The notes under the pieces are model-generated. The model ran no database searches. It worked only from the letters and a program-made list of their open reading frames with translations, and was not told the origin of the DNA. 14,723 nt of DNA from Planctomycetaceae bacterium (GTDB lineage Bacteria; Planctomycetota; Planctomycetia; Planctomycetales; Planctomycetaceae), in the NCBI GenBank assembly GCA_003503535.1, contig DOCI01000071.1, positions 850 through 15,572 on the forward strand, given 5' to 3'. The translations under genes were made by a program, and so were the position numbers. Below, piece after piece: positions 1 to 9,317 of the stretch (the first letter of the stretch is position 1; the number at the start of each line of letters is the position of its first letter).

Positions 1-231
1 GGAGACGGAAGGAAATCGCTTGAGTTCACCATCTACCATGCTGGTCAACTGCTGTTGGTTGACACCAATTTTTTGCAGTAATGGTTTAATGACTCCCTCA
101 GTTTCCTCAAGGAGTGCCATCAATAGGTGCAGCGGTTGCAGCTGTTGATGATTGCGTTCTTCGGCCAGTCGCTGCGCCTGCTGCACAGCTTCCTGAGCCT
201 TAACGGTCAGTTTATCAAATTTAAAAGCCAT
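1..231 (-). CDS. clpB: ClpB disaggregase, N-terminal fragment (cut by window edge)
   Basis: Only the first 77 codons are in the window; the gene continues beyond base 1. The translation opens [20 protein letters not shown] and continues with a '[11 protein letters not shown]' stretch at about residues 33-43 and 'PLLQKIGVN' at about 50-58. This is the Clp N-terminal repeat domain of ClpB (Hsp104 family), an AAA+ unfoldase that pulls proteins out of aggregates together with DnaK. The Walker motifs lie outside the window. The start is supported by an AGGAGA Shine-Dalgarno at 239-244, about 7 bases before the ATG. The gene follows dnaK on the same strand, which fits its partnership, but an intrinsic terminator lies between them. 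ClpA or ClpC share this domain type, but the sequence and the dnaK neighbour favour ClpB. Confidence 0.9.
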   Translation of the reverse strand, partial: MAFKFDKLTVKAQEAVQQAQRLAEERNHQQLQPLHLLMALLEETEGVIKPLLQKIGVNQQQLTSMVDGELKRFPSVS

Positions 232-328
232 GATGCATTCTCCTGATCACGTCGGGTTAAGATGTTTCAGTGAGCAAACTCTCAAGGAGCTCCCTGGTAA
301 TAAGTGTATGTGAATTAGCAGTAGACGT

Positions 329-358
329 AAAAAAAGCCCCGGAGATCACCCCGGGGCT
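329..358 (-). terminator. Intrinsic terminator after dnaK
   Basis: Read on the minus strand, an 8-bp perfect GC-rich stem (AGCCCCGG at 335-342 pairing with CCGGGGCT at 351-358) with an 8-base loop is followed at once by seven T residues (329-335, the last one shared with the stem). It begins about 28 bases after the dnaK stop codon. It should end most dnaK transcripts before clpB. Confidence 0.9.
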
Positions 359-386
359 GGATCTCTGCATAACTCTTACTTGAGTA

Positions 387-2306
387 TTACTCTTTCTTCT
401 CAAACTCGGCGTCAATCACTTCGCCTTCGTCTTCAGTGGCAGCCGCTTCGGGAGGTGCCCCGTCGGCTCCCGCTTCGGCTGACTCTTTCGCCTGCGATTC
501 GTACATCGCTTTGGAAAGTGCATGAGAAGCTTGCGTCAACTCTTCGATCGCCGCTTTGATCTTGTCCACATCGTCGCCTTTTTCGGCTTCGCGGACTTTT
601 TCAATCGATGATTCGAGAGCCGTCTTGGAACCCTCATCGAGCTTGTCGGCATGTTCTTTGATCAGCTTTTCTGTTTCGTAGGCCATGGTCGAAGCCTGAT
701 TTCGGGCTTCAGCCAGTTCACGCTTCTTCTTATCTTCGTCTGCGTGAGCTTCGGCGTCTTTCTGCATTTTGCTGATCTCGTCTTCCGAGAGTCCACTCGA
801 GTTGTCAATCGTCACAGACTGCTCTTTGCCGGTTGCCTTGTCGGCAGCCTTCACGTGCAGAATTCCGTTCTTATCGATATCGAACGTCACTTCAACCTGA
901 GGCACGCCGCGTGGTGCAGGGGGAATTCCATCAAGGTTGAACTCGCCAAGAATCCGGTTGTCGGTCGCCATTGGACGTTCACCCTGGAACACACGCACAG
1001 TCACGGCGGTCTGGTTGTCAGCAGCCGTTGAAAACGTCTCTTTCTTCTCGAAAGGAATGGTTGTATTCCGTTCGATCAGCTTGGTCATCACGCCCCCTTC
1101 GGTTTCAATACCGAGTGAAAGCGGAGTCACATCCAGCAACAGAATATCTTTATATTCCCCGGCTCCGGCAATAATCGCACCCTGAATCGCGGCTCCGATA
1201 GCGACGACTTCATCAGGGTTCACACCCTTGTGAGGCTCTTTGCCGAACAGTTTTTTGACCAGTTCCTGAACCTTGGGAATTCGAGTGGAACCACCAACCA
1301 AAACCACTTCATCAATATCGCCTGGTTTCAAGTCGGCATCGGCCAATGCATTCAACACAGGTTTGCGACACCGTTCGACCAGATCATCGACAAGTCGTTC
1401 AAATTCGGAACGGGAAATCGTCATCTGCAAGTGCTTTGGATTTCCACCCTCGACTGCGATAAACGGCAGGTTGATGTCCGTCGATTGTGACGATGACAAT
1501 TCCTTCTTTGCCTTCTCGGCTGCTTCACGCAGTCGCTGCAAAGCCATTGGCTCCTTACGGAGGTCGACACCTTCGTCAGCCTGGAATTTGTCGGCAATAT
1601 GATCGATCAGCACTTCATCGAAGTCGTCACCCCCGAGGTGCGTATCTCCGTTTGTGCTGAGAACCTGAACGAGTTCAGCATCGACTTCGAGAATAGACAC
1701 ATCGAACGTACCACCACCCAGGTCGAAGACGGCGATTTTCTCGTCCTTCTTCTTTTCCAACCCGTAGGCCAGAGCAGCTGCGGTAGGCTCGTTGACAATA
1801 CGCTCGATTTCCAGGCCCGCAATTTGCCCGGCATCTTTAGTCGCCTGACGTTGAGCATCATTAAAGTAAGCCGGAACAGTGACAACCGCTTTATTCACCT
1901 TGTGACCGAGGTAACTTTCAGCCGCTTCTTTCAGCTTCTGCAGCACCTTGGCGGAAATTTCCGGTGGCGTGTAATCTTTACCGTTGGATTTAATTTTAAC
2001 GTAATCGCTCGCTCCACCCACGATTTCGTAAGGAACCGTTTTTTCTTCAGAAGCCACTTCGTCGTGACGACGCCCCATAAATCGCTTTACCGAGTAAATC
2101 GTATTCTTGGGATTGGTCACTGCCTGGCGTTTGGCAGGTTCTCCAACCAGAACTTCTCCCTTTTCAGTGAACGCGACGACACTCGGTGTTATGCGGTTGC
2201 CTTCAAGGTTTGTAACGACCTTCGCTTCGCCACCTTCCATCACTGCGACGACCGAGTTGGTTGTTCCCAGGTCGATTCCAATTATTTTTTCACCATCTAA
2301 TGCCAT
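387..2306 (-). CDS. dnaK: Molecular chaperone DnaK (Hsp70)
   Basis: This 639-residue protein is full length for bacterial DnaK. It is the cytosolic ATP-dependent chaperone that binds exposed hydrophobic peptides and works with DnaJ and GrpE, and with ClpB for disaggregation. The three Hsp70 signatures are present: IDLGTTNS at 11-18, the phosphate-2 stretch [12 protein letters not shown] at 193-204, and [14 protein letters not shown] at 334-347. The interdomain linker [13 protein letters not shown] is at 387-399, the substrate-binding beta domain at about 400-505, and the helical lid after that. The tail is acidic and Ala/Glu-rich and ends [12 protein letters not shown], rather than in the EEVKDKK of E. 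coli. The ATG is preceded by AAAGGA. No grpE or dnaJ is adjacent in this window. Long reading frames on the opposite strand of this gene are antisense shadows. Confidence 0.98.
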   Translation of the reverse strand: MALDGEKIIGIDLGTTNSVVAVMEGGEAKVVTNLEGNRITPSVVAFTEKGEVLVGEPAKRQAVTNPKNTIYSVKRFMGRRHDEVASEEKTVPYEIVGGASDYVKIKSNGKDYTPPEISAKVLQKLKEAAESYLGHKVNKAVVTVPAYFNDAQRQATKDAGQIAGLEIERIVNEPTAAALAYGLEKKKDEKIAVFDLGGGTFDVSILEVDAELVQVLSTNGDTHLGGDDFDEVLIDHIADKFQADEGVDLRKEPMALQRLREAAEKAKKELSSSQSTDINLPFIAVEGGNPKHLQMTISRSEFERLVDDLVERCRKPVLNALADADLKPGDIDEVVLVGGSTRIPKVQELVKKLFGKEPHKGVNPDEVVAIGAAIQGAIIAGAGEYKDILLLDVTPLSLGIETEGGVMTKLIERNTTIPFEKKETFSTAADNQTAVTVRVFQGERPMATDNRILGEFNLDGIPPAPRGVPQVEVTFDIDKNGILHVKAADKATGKEQSVTIDNSSGLSEDEISKMQKDAEAHADEDKKKRELAEARNQASTMAYETEKLIKEHADKLDEGSKTALESSIEKVREAEKGDDVDKIKAAIEELTQASHALSKAMYESQAKESAEAGADGAPPEAAATEDEGEVIDAEFEKKE

Positions 2307-2348
2307 GATAAATATCCTTTCAGAGATATGACCGTATTATCTTCATTG

Positions 2349-2376
2349 AATGCTCTGTAATCAGTGCAGAGTCATT
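2349..2376. promoter_or_regulatory. Imperfect inverted repeat upstream of dnaK (possible operator)
   Basis: The left arm AATGCTCTG (2349-2357) and the right arm CAGAGTCATT (2367-2376) are complementary apart from one bulged T, and are separated by exactly 9 bases. The 9-base spacer copies the geometry of CIRCE, the HrcA operator, but the arms do not match TTAGCACTC/GAGTGCTAA. It lies about 45 bases upstream of the dnaK ATG and overlaps the best promoter candidate, a suitable position for a repressor site. The operator role is inferred. Confidence 0.35.
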
Positions 2377-2381
2377 GTCAA
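2354..2381 (-). promoter_or_regulatory. Candidate sigma-70-type promoter for dnaK
   Basis: On the minus strand there is a perfect TTGACA (2376-2381), followed after 16 bases by TACAGA (2354-2359), a poor -10 box. An alternative -10 (GATAAT, 2336-2341) lies too far from this -35. I saw no clear sigma-32-type heat-shock promoter. The -35 is good and the -10 weak. Confidence 0.3.
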
Positions 2382-2613
2382 ATTTCAAATAGAATTTGGG
2401 CCCCTCATGATCCATACCAGACAGATTGGCATAATTATGAGGCTGTGATTACATAGAGCAACAGGTGTACCAATTGAATGGAAAATCTTTACAAATATGA
2501 CGTATCTTCATCGATAACATGCTGTTACGGAATATTAGAAAAACTTGCCGCCTGGGGACTGCCAATACGGCACAGTGCGGCCGACGCCTTGATTTCCTAG
2601 AATGATGCCATAA

Positions 2614-2629
2614 TGGCACTTCGCTTGCT
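2614..2629 (+). promoter_or_regulatory. Sigma-54 (RpoN) -24/-12 promoter directed at pheA
   Basis: The sequence TGGCACTTCGCTTGCT matches the RpoN consensus TGGCACG-N4-TTGCW at every fixed base except the seventh. The invariant GG (2615-2616) and GC (2627-2628) have the required spacing. Transcription would begin near 2640, giving an RNA leader of about 190 bases before pheA. A promoter of this type needs an AAA+ activator bound upstream; palindromes at 2560-2572 and 2606-2618 are possible sites. The match is seen directly; its use is inferred. Confidence 0.6.
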
Positions 2630-2719
2630 GACTTTTTTCTTAAAAAACAGATGAAGCATGAATTCGACAGAAATCGTGCAGAGTCAATGGATTAGGTTCA
2701 TTTCGGCAGTTTCGCTTCC

Positions 2720-2748
2720 TTGACTTTCGAGAAACGTGCGGTTACAAA
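2720..2748 (+). promoter_or_regulatory. Candidate sigma-70-type promoter for pheA
   Basis: TTGACT (2720-2725) and TACAAA (2743-2748) are separated by the ideal 17 bases. They match the housekeeping consensus at 5/6 and 4/6 positions. The predicted start near 2755 gives a leader of about 75 bases. It could supply basal expression alongside the sigma-54-type site upstream. Confidence 0.45.
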
Positions 2749-2829
2749 ATACTCGCTTAAACAGGGTCATGGAGGGTGTGAGCCGCAAATCGAAGAGCAA
2801 CTTGAAATCTACTCCAGCGGAACAGAGTC

Positions 2830-4059
2830 ATGGCGAAAAAAAGTAGTGCAGCTAAGGGGTCGTCCTCAAAATCGGCAGCCGCGAAATCTGGTAGTGCATC
2901 GACTGCCAAGGCAAAAAAGAGCACGCCAGCTGCCAAAAAACGTTCCACGAGTTCCGGGACGACAGCAGCTTCCAAGAGCCCCTCGACCAGAAATGCTTCT
3001 CCAGATGTGCAGATTCGACGCATTGATAAGGAAGTGGTCGATCTGCTGAATAAGCGGTCGCAACTTGCCCTCAGTCTATTGCAGAAAGAGCCAATTACCC
3101 GGGAAGCCCTGTTTGATCCCCATGCCGACGATCAGTTGTGGGCCAAATTGGCAGAGTTGAACAAAGGGCCGTTGCCAGATAGTGCTTTGCGGGCCATTTT
3201 CCGGGAAGTTCTCAGTGCGACCAAACAGAAGATCAAACGCCAGCGGGTCGCCTATCTCGGGCCGCTGTACAGCTTCACCCATTTTGCTGCCTTGGAACGC
3301 TTTGGCGGACATGCCGATCTGGTAGCCGTGAACACGATTGCCTCCGTTTTCGAAGAAGTAAACCGTGGTCATACCGAATTCGGAATCGTACCGATCGAAA
3401 ACAGTACTGATGGCCGGATCGTCGATACGCTCGATATGTTCCAGCGTTTGCCCTTGAAAATCTGCGGAGAATTGCAGATTGCCGTCCATCACAATTTGCT
3501 CTCTCGCTCGCCTCGCAGTGAGATCAACGAGATTTACAGCAAACCGCAGGCACTTTCGCAATGTCGCGACTGGCTCTCACGCAATATGCCTCAGGCAGAT
3601 CTGATTGAAGTCACCAGCACTTCGACGGCTGCTCAACTGGCACGGGATAAACCGGGAGCAGGTGCAGTTGCATCCCGGCAGGCCGCGGTGCAGTATGACC
3701 TGGAAATTGTGGCAGATAATATTGAAGATAACCCAAACAATATTACCCGCTTCGCCGTCATTGGCGATGTCGAAGCCAAGCCAACTGGCCACGATCGCAC
3801 TTCCGTCCTGTTGCAGATTCCTCATGCACCGGGTTCACTTTCGGATGCCCTGAATGCCTTCAAAACGAATCGCGTCAATCTGACCTGGATCGAGTCGTTC
3901 CCTCTTCGCGGAGCTGAATCAGGCTACCTGTTCTTCCTCGATTTCGAAGGACATGAGAAGGACGCCGAAATCAAGAAGACACTCAGTGCTCTGCAGAAAA
4001 AGGCAGTTGCATTACGAATCCTCGGTTCTTATCCACGCAGTGAACCTGTTGATGGTTAG
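2830..4059 (+). CDS. pheA: P-protein: chorismate mutase / prephenate dehydratase with basic N-terminal tail
   Basis: This 409-residue enzyme should convert chorismate to prephenate and prephenate to phenylpyruvate, the committed route to phenylalanine, in the cytosol. Residues 1-58 form a Lys/Ala/Ser/Thr tail with 11 Lys, 2 Arg and no acidic residue. Residues 59-135 form a divergent AroQ-type chorismate mutase helix bundle. The prephenate dehydratase domain follows (about 138-312): [12 protein letters not shown] from 140, [15 protein letters not shown] at 188-202, [10 protein letters not shown] at 262-271, and the catalytic-type TRF at 306-308. An ACT domain follows (about 322-403), with [10 protein letters not shown] at 335-344 and NLTWIESFP at 350-358. 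The start is the first ATG after in-frame stops, without a strong ribosome binding site. The mutase has A-D where the family has R-E after 'DP' (residues 96-100), and the ACT motif reads ESFP instead of ESRP, so mutase activity and Phe feedback may be altered. Confidence 0.93.
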   Translation: MAKKSSAAKGSSSKSAAAKSGSASTAKAKKSTPAAKKRSTSSGTTAASKSPSTRNASPDVQIRRIDKEVVDLLNKRSQLALSLLQKEPITREALFDPHADDQLWAKLAELNKGPLPDSALRAIFREVLSATKQKIKRQRVAYLGPLYSFTHFAALERFGGHADLVAVNTIASVFEEVNRGHTEFGIVPIENSTDGRIVDTLDMFQRLPLKICGELQIAVHHNLLSRSPRSEINEIYSKPQALSQCRDWLSRNMPQADLIEVTSTSTAAQLARDKPGAGAVASRQAAVQYDLEIVADNIEDNPNNITRFAVIGDVEAKPTGHDRTSVLLQIPHAPGSLSDALNAFKTNRVNLTWIESFPLRGAESGYLFFLDFEGHEKDAEIKKTLSALQKKAVALRILGSYPRSEPVDG

Positions 4060-4079
4060 TTGAGAGACCCCTTTTTGTT

Positions 4080-4112
4080 CCCTCTCCCTCAGGGAAAGGG
4101 CCAGAGTGAGGG
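4080..4112 (+). repeat. REP-like hairpin repeat, copy 1
   Basis: Arms CCCTCTCCC (4080-4088) and GGGAAAGGG (4092-4100) form a 9-bp stem with one mismatch and a TCA loop, followed by a GTGAGGG tail. The same arms and tail recur near 10043-10177 and at 13590-13619. The element lies in the 157-base gap after pheA. Confidence 0.7.
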
Positions 4113-4142
4113 CATTCGGCGTGAATTAATTACGATGGGTGG

Positions 4143-4171
4143 CTGGGGTCGAAGTGTAGCGAAGCCCCCAG
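4143..4171. repeat. Hairpin element with CTGGGG/CCCCAG arms
   Basis: CTGGGG (4143-4148) pairs with CCCCAG (4166-4171), and TCG/CGA inside extends the stem around a loop containing GTAGCGAAGC. There is no T-run, so it is not a classical terminator. It resembles the hairpin at 9410-9432 in having a CCCAG-type stem around an AGCGRAGC-like loop, and may belong to a second interspersed repeat class. Confidence 0.45.
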
Positions 4172-4216
4172 AAACATTAACCGTTCAGATGTCACCCCAC
4201 ATAAGAAATTTTTGCA

Positions 4217-5197
4217 ATGTATAACGTTTACGGAGTCGGTAACTCACTCGTCGATATTCAGGCTCATGTCAGTGACGATTTCCTCACGGAATTAGCCTAC
4301 CCCAAAGGGGGCATGACGCTGGTTGAAGAAGCAATCCAGCAGAAGGTCATCGCATCTCTGAATCCCGATAAATTCAGCCGCTGTGCCGGAGGATCGGCTG
4401 CCAATACCATGATGGGCATCGCTGACTTTGGTGGCAAAGGAGCCTACGCAGGCAAGACGGCTGACGATGACATCGGTCAATTCTTTCTGAACGACATGCG
4501 AAATGTCGGCATCCGCATCGAGGTTCCAGCAACTTCCGGACAAAGCGGAACCTGTGTGATTCTGATTACCCCCGATGCCCAGCGAACGATGCTCACGCAT
4601 CTCGGCGTCTCTTCAGAACTGGGCCCAGACGACATCGAAGAGAGCGAAATCGCCAAGTCGCAATACGTCTATATCGAAGGGTATCTCTTCACGGGCGAAT
4701 CAACCAAAGCCGCAGCGATGAAGGCGATTGAACTGGCGAAAAAGAACAGCGTTAAAGTTGCATTCACCGTTTCCGACCCCTTCCTCATCGATCTGTTCCG
4801 AGACGAATTCTGGGAATTGATTCACGGACCAGTCGACCTGCTGTTCTGTAATCTCGACGAAGCCCGCGCCCTGACCGGCAAAGATGATCCAGTCGACTGT
4901 GCTCATGAAATTCATCATCACGCCGAAAATGTCGCGATGACTCTCGGGGCAGATGGCTCCATTCTGATGCACGAAAAGAAAGTGATTCCGATTGAAGGCG
5001 TCCCCGTCAAAGCGATCGACACCACTGGAGCCGGGGATATGTACGCCGCCGGAATCCTCTTCGGTATCACCAACGGACTGACCTGGCAACAATCCGGCCA
5101 CCTGGCTTCCCACGCAGCCGCTCGCATTGTCTCACAACTGGGAGCCCGACTCGCTCAGCCGTTCACACAGGAAGAAATCGGCCAGCTGGTGAAATAG
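4217..5197 (+). CDS. PfkB/ribokinase-family sugar kinase, adenosine-kinase-like
   Basis: This 326-residue cytosolic kinase has the ribokinase-fold landmarks in order: the N-terminal '[12 protein letters not shown]' strand (4-15), the GG substrate motif in AGGSAANT (57-64), the NxxE motif in CNLDEA (N212, E215; Mg/phosphate), and the C-terminal signature DTTGAGD (268-274), where D274 is the expected catalytic base and GAG forms the anion hole. It transfers the gamma phosphate of ATP to a hydroxymethyl group. The overall pattern is closest to the adenosine kinase-like subgroup, common in planctomycetes, but nucleoside versus sugar specificity cannot be read from the sequence. The start ATG has only a poor ribosome binding site. 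It follows pheA by 157 bases with two hairpins between, so it is probably a separate unit. Confidence 0.88.
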   Translation: MYNVYGVGNSLVDIQAHVSDDFLTELAYPKGGMTLVEEAIQQKVIASLNPDKFSRCAGGSAANTMMGIADFGGKGAYAGKTADDDIGQFFLNDMRNVGIRIEVPATSGQSGTCVILITPDAQRTMLTHLGVSSELGPDDIEESEIAKSQYVYIEGYLFTGESTKAAAMKAIELAKKNSVKVAFTVSDPFLIDLFRDEFWELIHGPVDLLFCNLDEARALTGKDDPVDCAHEIHHHAENVAMTLGADGSILMHEKKVIPIEGVPVKAIDTTGAGDMYAAGILFGITNGLTWQQSGHLASHAAARIVSQLGARLAQPFTQEEIGQLVK

Positions 5198-5434
5198 TCG
5201 GCGGGTGGCACGTCCCAGAATGTAGTGATGGGCGTGGTGCTCCAACGATGAAATAGGACTTACTCACTCGCTAGTGTATCGTATTTGTGTAAGCATTTTC
5301 TTATTCAGATGCAGCAAAAACTGAATCTCATGCGTGTAATCCGATGGCTCATGCAGTTATGATTTGTGGGTGGACTCTCTCCTCGGAGTTCACCTGCCTC
5401 AAATCAATTTCCCTGCTGAATTACGGATACCCCT

Positions 5435-8400
5435 ATGCTGCGATCTGCTTTAAGCCTGCTCTGTGTTGTCTTTCTGACTGTCACTCATAATTCACGGATC
5501 GATGCGGCTGAAAAGCCGATCAAGGCATTACTGATTACCGGTGGCTGCTGTCACGATTATGCCCGTCAGCAAAACATCATCGCCCAGGGTATCTCTGCTC
5601 GTGCCGATGTCGAATGGACCATCGTGCATCAGGGAGGTTCCACTACCGATACCAAAATTCCTGTCTACGAAGATGACAACTGGGCCGATGGTTTTGACAT
5701 CATCGTCCACAACGAATGCTTTGCAGGTGTGAAGGATAAGGAATGGACCGATCGCATTTTGAAGCCGCATCAGAATGGCACGCCTGCCATTCTAATCCAC
5801 TGTGCCATGCACTGTTATCGCACAGGGGATGATCGCTGGTTCGAATTCTGCGGCGTGCAGTCTCCCGGACATGGTCCGCATTATTCGTTTCGAGTCGAAA
5901 ATCTGGAGCCCGAGCATTCGATCATGAAAGGTTTCGGTTCGGAATGGCTGGCCCCCAAAGGCGAGTTGTATCACTCGGTCAAACTCTTCGACACGGCCAC
6001 TCCTCTCGCACAGGCAAAACGACAATCCGATAACGAACCGCAAATTTGCATCTGGACGAATCAGTATCAGAAAGCTCGTGTGTTCGCGACGACCATCGGC
6101 CATTACAACATCACGATGGCTGATCCACATTATCTCGATATGCTCACCCGAGGCTTGCTGTGGGCGGTCGGTCAGGAAGATCAGCCTATTCGGAAAACCG
6201 ATGAAGAAACCAATGATAAAATCCTCGCTCTTGTTGATGCTCCCCTTGAGCAGGAGTCGGAACAGTCGGATCTGCAGGCCTGTTGTGGAGCCGGGAATCT
6301 GGCGTTTGGGCGGAATACGAAAGCGAAGTCTGAGGAAACATCGAAAAATAATTTTGCGAAGAATGCGGTTGATGGAAATCTGAAAACACGTTTCTGCCCG
6401 AATGGCGGACAGGCAAACGAATGGTGGCAGGTGGATCTGGAAAAGCCGGAGGATGTGAAATCGGTTCGCATTCACTGGGAAGGCAATACCGCCTATCAAT
6501 ACATAATTGAAGCCTCAGCTGATGGCAATGAGTGGAAAACGATCGTCGATGAATCCAAGAATCAGGAGACACGAAAAGTCTGTGGTCATAAGGTCGACTC
6601 TCCTGAGACACGATATCTGAAAGTGACCTATCTCGGCAGCAAGAGCGGAGGCTGGGGCAGCTTCTGGGAATTCGAAGCTTATGCGGGCGATCTTCCCGAG
6701 TTACCGAGAGTTTCCGATGAAAAAATCGTTTCCGTCTCCGAAGTCAAAGCTCCTGCTGAGTTTGAAGTGCGGGCATTCGGCCTTCCGCCGGAAGTGAATT
6801 ACCCGGTCTGTCTGTCCTGTGCCCCGACGGGAGAAGTTTTCGTTGGCGTCGATGAAATGGGCTCTCTTGGAAAAGAAGAAGGCCGTGGTAAAATCCTGAG
6901 ATGTGCAGACCGCGATGGCGATGGTAAAGCCGATGAGATTATCGAATTCGCCAAGGTCGATCACCCACGCGGGTTGATTTACGATCAGGGAAAACTCTGG
7001 GTGCTACATCCACCAAAGTTGACTTTGTATCACGATGATGACCTCGATGGCAAAGCCGATCGCAGCGAGGTTCTGATTGAAGGCATCAGTACCGATCAAG
7101 TCGGTCAGCGGGGAGCCGATCATACGACGAATGGAATTCGTATGGGAATCGATGGCTGGATTTACATTGCCGTCGGAGATTATGGAGTCGTTAAAGCGGT
7201 CGGAAAAGATGGCACGACGTTGAATCGACGCGGCGGCGGCATCATCCGCATCCGCCCTGATGGCACCGAAATGGAATTCTTCGCCTGGGGACTGCGAAAC
7301 ATTCTCGATGTCTGCATCGATCCCTATATGAATGTCTTCACTCGCGATAACACCAACGATGGTGGCGGCTGGGACATCCGGGTGACGCATATTCTGCAGG
7401 GAGCAGAATATGGCTATCCTTCCTGGTATGCGAATTTCGCCCCCGAGACAATGCCCCCGCTGGCCGATTACGGCGGAGGTTCCGGCTGTGGCGGCATGTA
7501 TCTGCACGAGAGCCGCTGGCCGGAAGGTTTTCGCGATGCCCTCTATACTTGCGACTGGGGACGCAGTGAAGTCTACATTCATCGTCTACCCGCTAATGGC
7601 CCGACGTTCGATCCGCATCAGGATGTCTTTCTCAATATCCCGCGGCCGACCGATCTGGATGTCGATGGCAGCGGGTTGATGTATGTCGGAAGCTGGAAGA
7701 ACGGCCGCTTTGCTTACGATGGCCCGAATATCGGGTTCGTTGCACAAATTCGACCGAAGAACTTTCTGCCCAAACCGTTCCCGGATTTGCAGTCACTCGA
7801 ACTCGATCAACTCGTTGAACAGTTGAGAGTCGACAGCAGTGTCTATCGCCTGCACGCTCAACAGGAAATTTTGCGACGGGGAATCAGCCCAGAAGCAACT
7901 ACCTTATTAACCGTACTGGCAACTGACCGTCTCGCTCAGACCGCTTCCCGCGTCGCTGCGATCTTTACCCTCAAGCAATTGAACGGCGAGAAATCGACAG
8001 CAACGCTTGTTGAATTAACGAAGGATGAATCGATTCGCGAATTCGCACTCAAAGCATTGACCGACATCCCCTCACAAAACGGAAATCTGCCAGTCGCTGT
8101 TTTCGTGGATGCTCTCAAGGATTCCAATCCACGGGTTCAGGCTCAGGCCTTAATTTCTCTGGCACGATTAAAAATCTCTGATAAGGAAGCCGTTGCCCGT
8201 CAGGTCTTACCTTTGACATTACGCACAACGGGCGAACTCCCACCAGCCAATCGCGATCAGCATAAGCAAGCAGACCCCGGTCGCGTTATCCCTCACCTCG
8301 CAGTCCGAACCCTGGTCGCATTGGATGCAGGCGATGTTTGTGTGGAAGCTCTGGATAGTTCCTTCCGTGAAGGAGCCTTGTGGGCCTTGAAGTATTTCCA

Positions 8401-9268
8401 TCAGCCTGAGATTGTGGAGCAGTTAATCGAGAAGTTAAAAGAGACCGAACAGGCAGAGGCACAACAGGAGTTGGTGGCTTTACTGATTCGTCTCTATTTC
8501 CGTGAAGGCGATTACGATGGTGGCTGGTGGGGAACGCGACCCGATCACAGCGGCCCCTACTTTGCCCGCACCGAATGGTCTGCAACTCCCGCTATTGCCG
8601 AAGCCGTTCGAGATTATTATGAACATGCCTCCGAGTCTGTTCAGGATGGATTTCTGAAAGAACAACTCGTCTTGCATAAAGTCAGTATCGAGGGTCTACC
8701 GGAGTGGACACAGTCCGATGCGGAAATGCTGACGGAAAATAAGCCGATCGCAGTCCCTCAGTTTGATCCGAACAATAAAGATCAGATTGGAAATCTGGAT
8801 TACGAAGAAGTTGTCAAACGTCTCGAAGCATTGCCTACCGAGAAGAAAGGGAATGTCGGCAAGAAGTTATTCATCTCGCAATCCTGCAATGCCTGCCATA
8901 CAGTTCAGGAAGGGGAGACCCCCAAAGGGCCGCACCTGATGGATATCGGCAAACGCTACAAACGGCCCGAACTCATCGAGTCCATCATCAAGCCTTCTGC
9001 AAAAATCGCTCAGGGCTTTGATACCTACATCTTTGTCATGGCCGACGGCAAACAACACGTCGGCTTCGTCACCAGCGAATCGGCAGAGTCGATCATGATT
9101 CGTAAGAACGATGGCGTCTCGATAGAACTCCTGATCGATGATATCGATTTCCGCAAAAAGCAGGAACAGTCGATGATGCCCAAAGGGATGGTCAACAATT
9201 TGACGGCTGAGCAGTTTGCTGAATTGCTGGCCTATCTGGAATCGTTGAAGTCGAAGAAGAAGTCATAA
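5435..9268 (+). CDS. Exported ThuA - F5/8C - PVC-type dehydrogenase - HEAT - cytochrome c fusion protein
   Basis: This is a 1277-residue multidomain protein. A signal peptide covers about residues 1-25 (hydrophobic core [11 protein letters not shown], then a DAAE cleavage region). A ThuA-like, class I glutamine amidotransferase-fold domain spans about 28-243. A discoidin/F5/8C domain (about 280-418, with [10 protein letters not shown] and EWWQVDLE) probably binds carbohydrate. A beta-propeller of the PVC 'membrane-bound dehydrogenase' family (about 440-772) carries two Asp-rich calcium-loop-like motifs (D492-D500 and D534-D542) and the [18 protein letters not shown] stretch. HEAT-like helices follow (about 785-1010). 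The C-terminal planctomycete-type haem domain has CNACH (C1151, C1154, H1155) and a likely distal Met in MMPKGM (1247-1252). The layout suggests a periplasmic sugar-oxidising protein passing electrons to its own haem; substrate and cofactor are unknown. No neighbouring gene clarifies its role. Confidence 0.9.
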   Translation: MLRSALSLLCVVFLTVTHNSRIDAAEKPIKALLITGGCCHDYARQQNIIAQGISARADVEWTIVHQGGSTTDTKIPVYEDDNWADGFDIIVHNECFAGVKDKEWTDRILKPHQNGTPAILIHCAMHCYRTGDDRWFEFCGVQSPGHGPHYSFRVENLEPEHSIMKGFGSEWLAPKGELYHSVKLFDTATPLAQAKRQSDNEPQICIWTNQYQKARVFATTIGHYNITMADPHYLDMLTRGLLWAVGQEDQPIRKTDEETNDKILALVDAPLEQESEQSDLQACCGAGNLAFGRNTKAKSEETSKNNFAKNAVDGNLKTRFCPNGGQANEWWQVDLEKPEDVKSVRIHWEGNTAYQYIIEASADGNEWKTIVDESKNQETRKVCGHKVDSPETRYLKVTYLGSKSGGWGSFWEFEAYAGDLPELPRVSDEKIVSVSEVKAPAEFEVRAFGLPPEVNYPVCLSCAPTGEVFVGVDEMGSLGKEEGRGKILRCADRDGDGKADEIIEFAKVDHPRGLIYDQGKLWVLHPPKLTLYHDDDLDGKADRSEVLIEGISTDQVGQRGADHTTNGIRMGIDGWIYIAVGDYGVVKAVGKDGTTLNRRGGGIIRIRPDGTEMEFFAWGLRNILDVCIDPYMNVFTRDNTNDGGGWDIRVTHILQGAEYGYPSWYANFAPETMPPLADYGGGSGCGGMYLHESRWPEGFRDALYTCDWGRSEVYIHRLPANGPTFDPHQDVFLNIPRPTDLDVDGSGLMYVGSWKNGRFAYDGPNIGFVAQIRPKNFLPKPFPDLQSLELDQLVEQLRVDSSVYRLHAQQEILRRGISPEATTLLTVLATDRLAQTASRVAAIFTLKQLNGEKSTATLVELTKDESIREFALKALTDIPSQNGNLPVAVFVDALKDSNPRVQAQALISLARLKISDKEAVARQVLPLTLRTTGELPPANRDQHKQADPGRVIPHLAVRTLVALDAGDVCVEALDSSFREGALWALKYFHQPEIVEQLIEKLKETEQAEAQQELVALLIRLYFREGDYDGGWWGTRPDHSGPYFARTEWSATPAIAEAVRDYYEHASESVQDGFLKEQLVLHKVSIEGLPEWTQSDAEMLTENKPIAVPQFDPNNKDQIGNLDYEEVVKRLEALPTEKKGNVGKKLFISQSCNACHTVQEGETPKGPHLMDIGKRYKRPELIESIIKPSAKIAQGFDTYIFVMADGKQHVGFVTSESAESIMIRKNDGVSIELLIDDIDFRKKQEQSMMPKGMVNNLTAEQFAELLAYLESLKSKKKS

Positions 9269-9317
9269 GGCACTGTTTCTACCTGGATGATAATTACTAC
9301 GTGTTGTGTTCAGGATA

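Larger units (their letters stand above)
2307..2829. other. Divergent intergenic control region between dnaK and pheA
   Basis: This 523-base gap has no convincing protein or RNA gene. It contains the candidate dnaK promoter and inverted repeat (2349-2381), two similar 13-base palindromes (2560-2572 and 2606-2618), a sigma-54-type promoter (2614-2629), and a sigma-70-type promoter (2720-2748). A 14-codon frame from the ATG at 2651 (MKHEFDRNRAESMD) has no clear ribosome binding site and is not rich in Phe, so I do not call it a leader peptide. The remainder shows no structure I can interpret. Confidence 0.6.

Noticed and set aside
1599..2300. Long open frame of 233 codons antisense to dnaK
   Set aside because: Long antisense frames opposite dnaK are a well-known result of its codon bias. 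The translation shows no recognisable domain and the sense gene is unquestionable.
2651..2695. Fourteen-codon frame (MKHEFDRNRAESMD) as a phenylalanine attenuator leader peptide
   Set aside because: Only one Phe codon, no clear ribosome binding site, and no terminator/antiterminator pair seen before pheA.
5792..6499. Antisense frame of 235 codons inside the giant dehydrogenase gene
   Set aside because: It lies wholly within a gene with strong domain matches on the other strand, and its translation has no recognisable motif.
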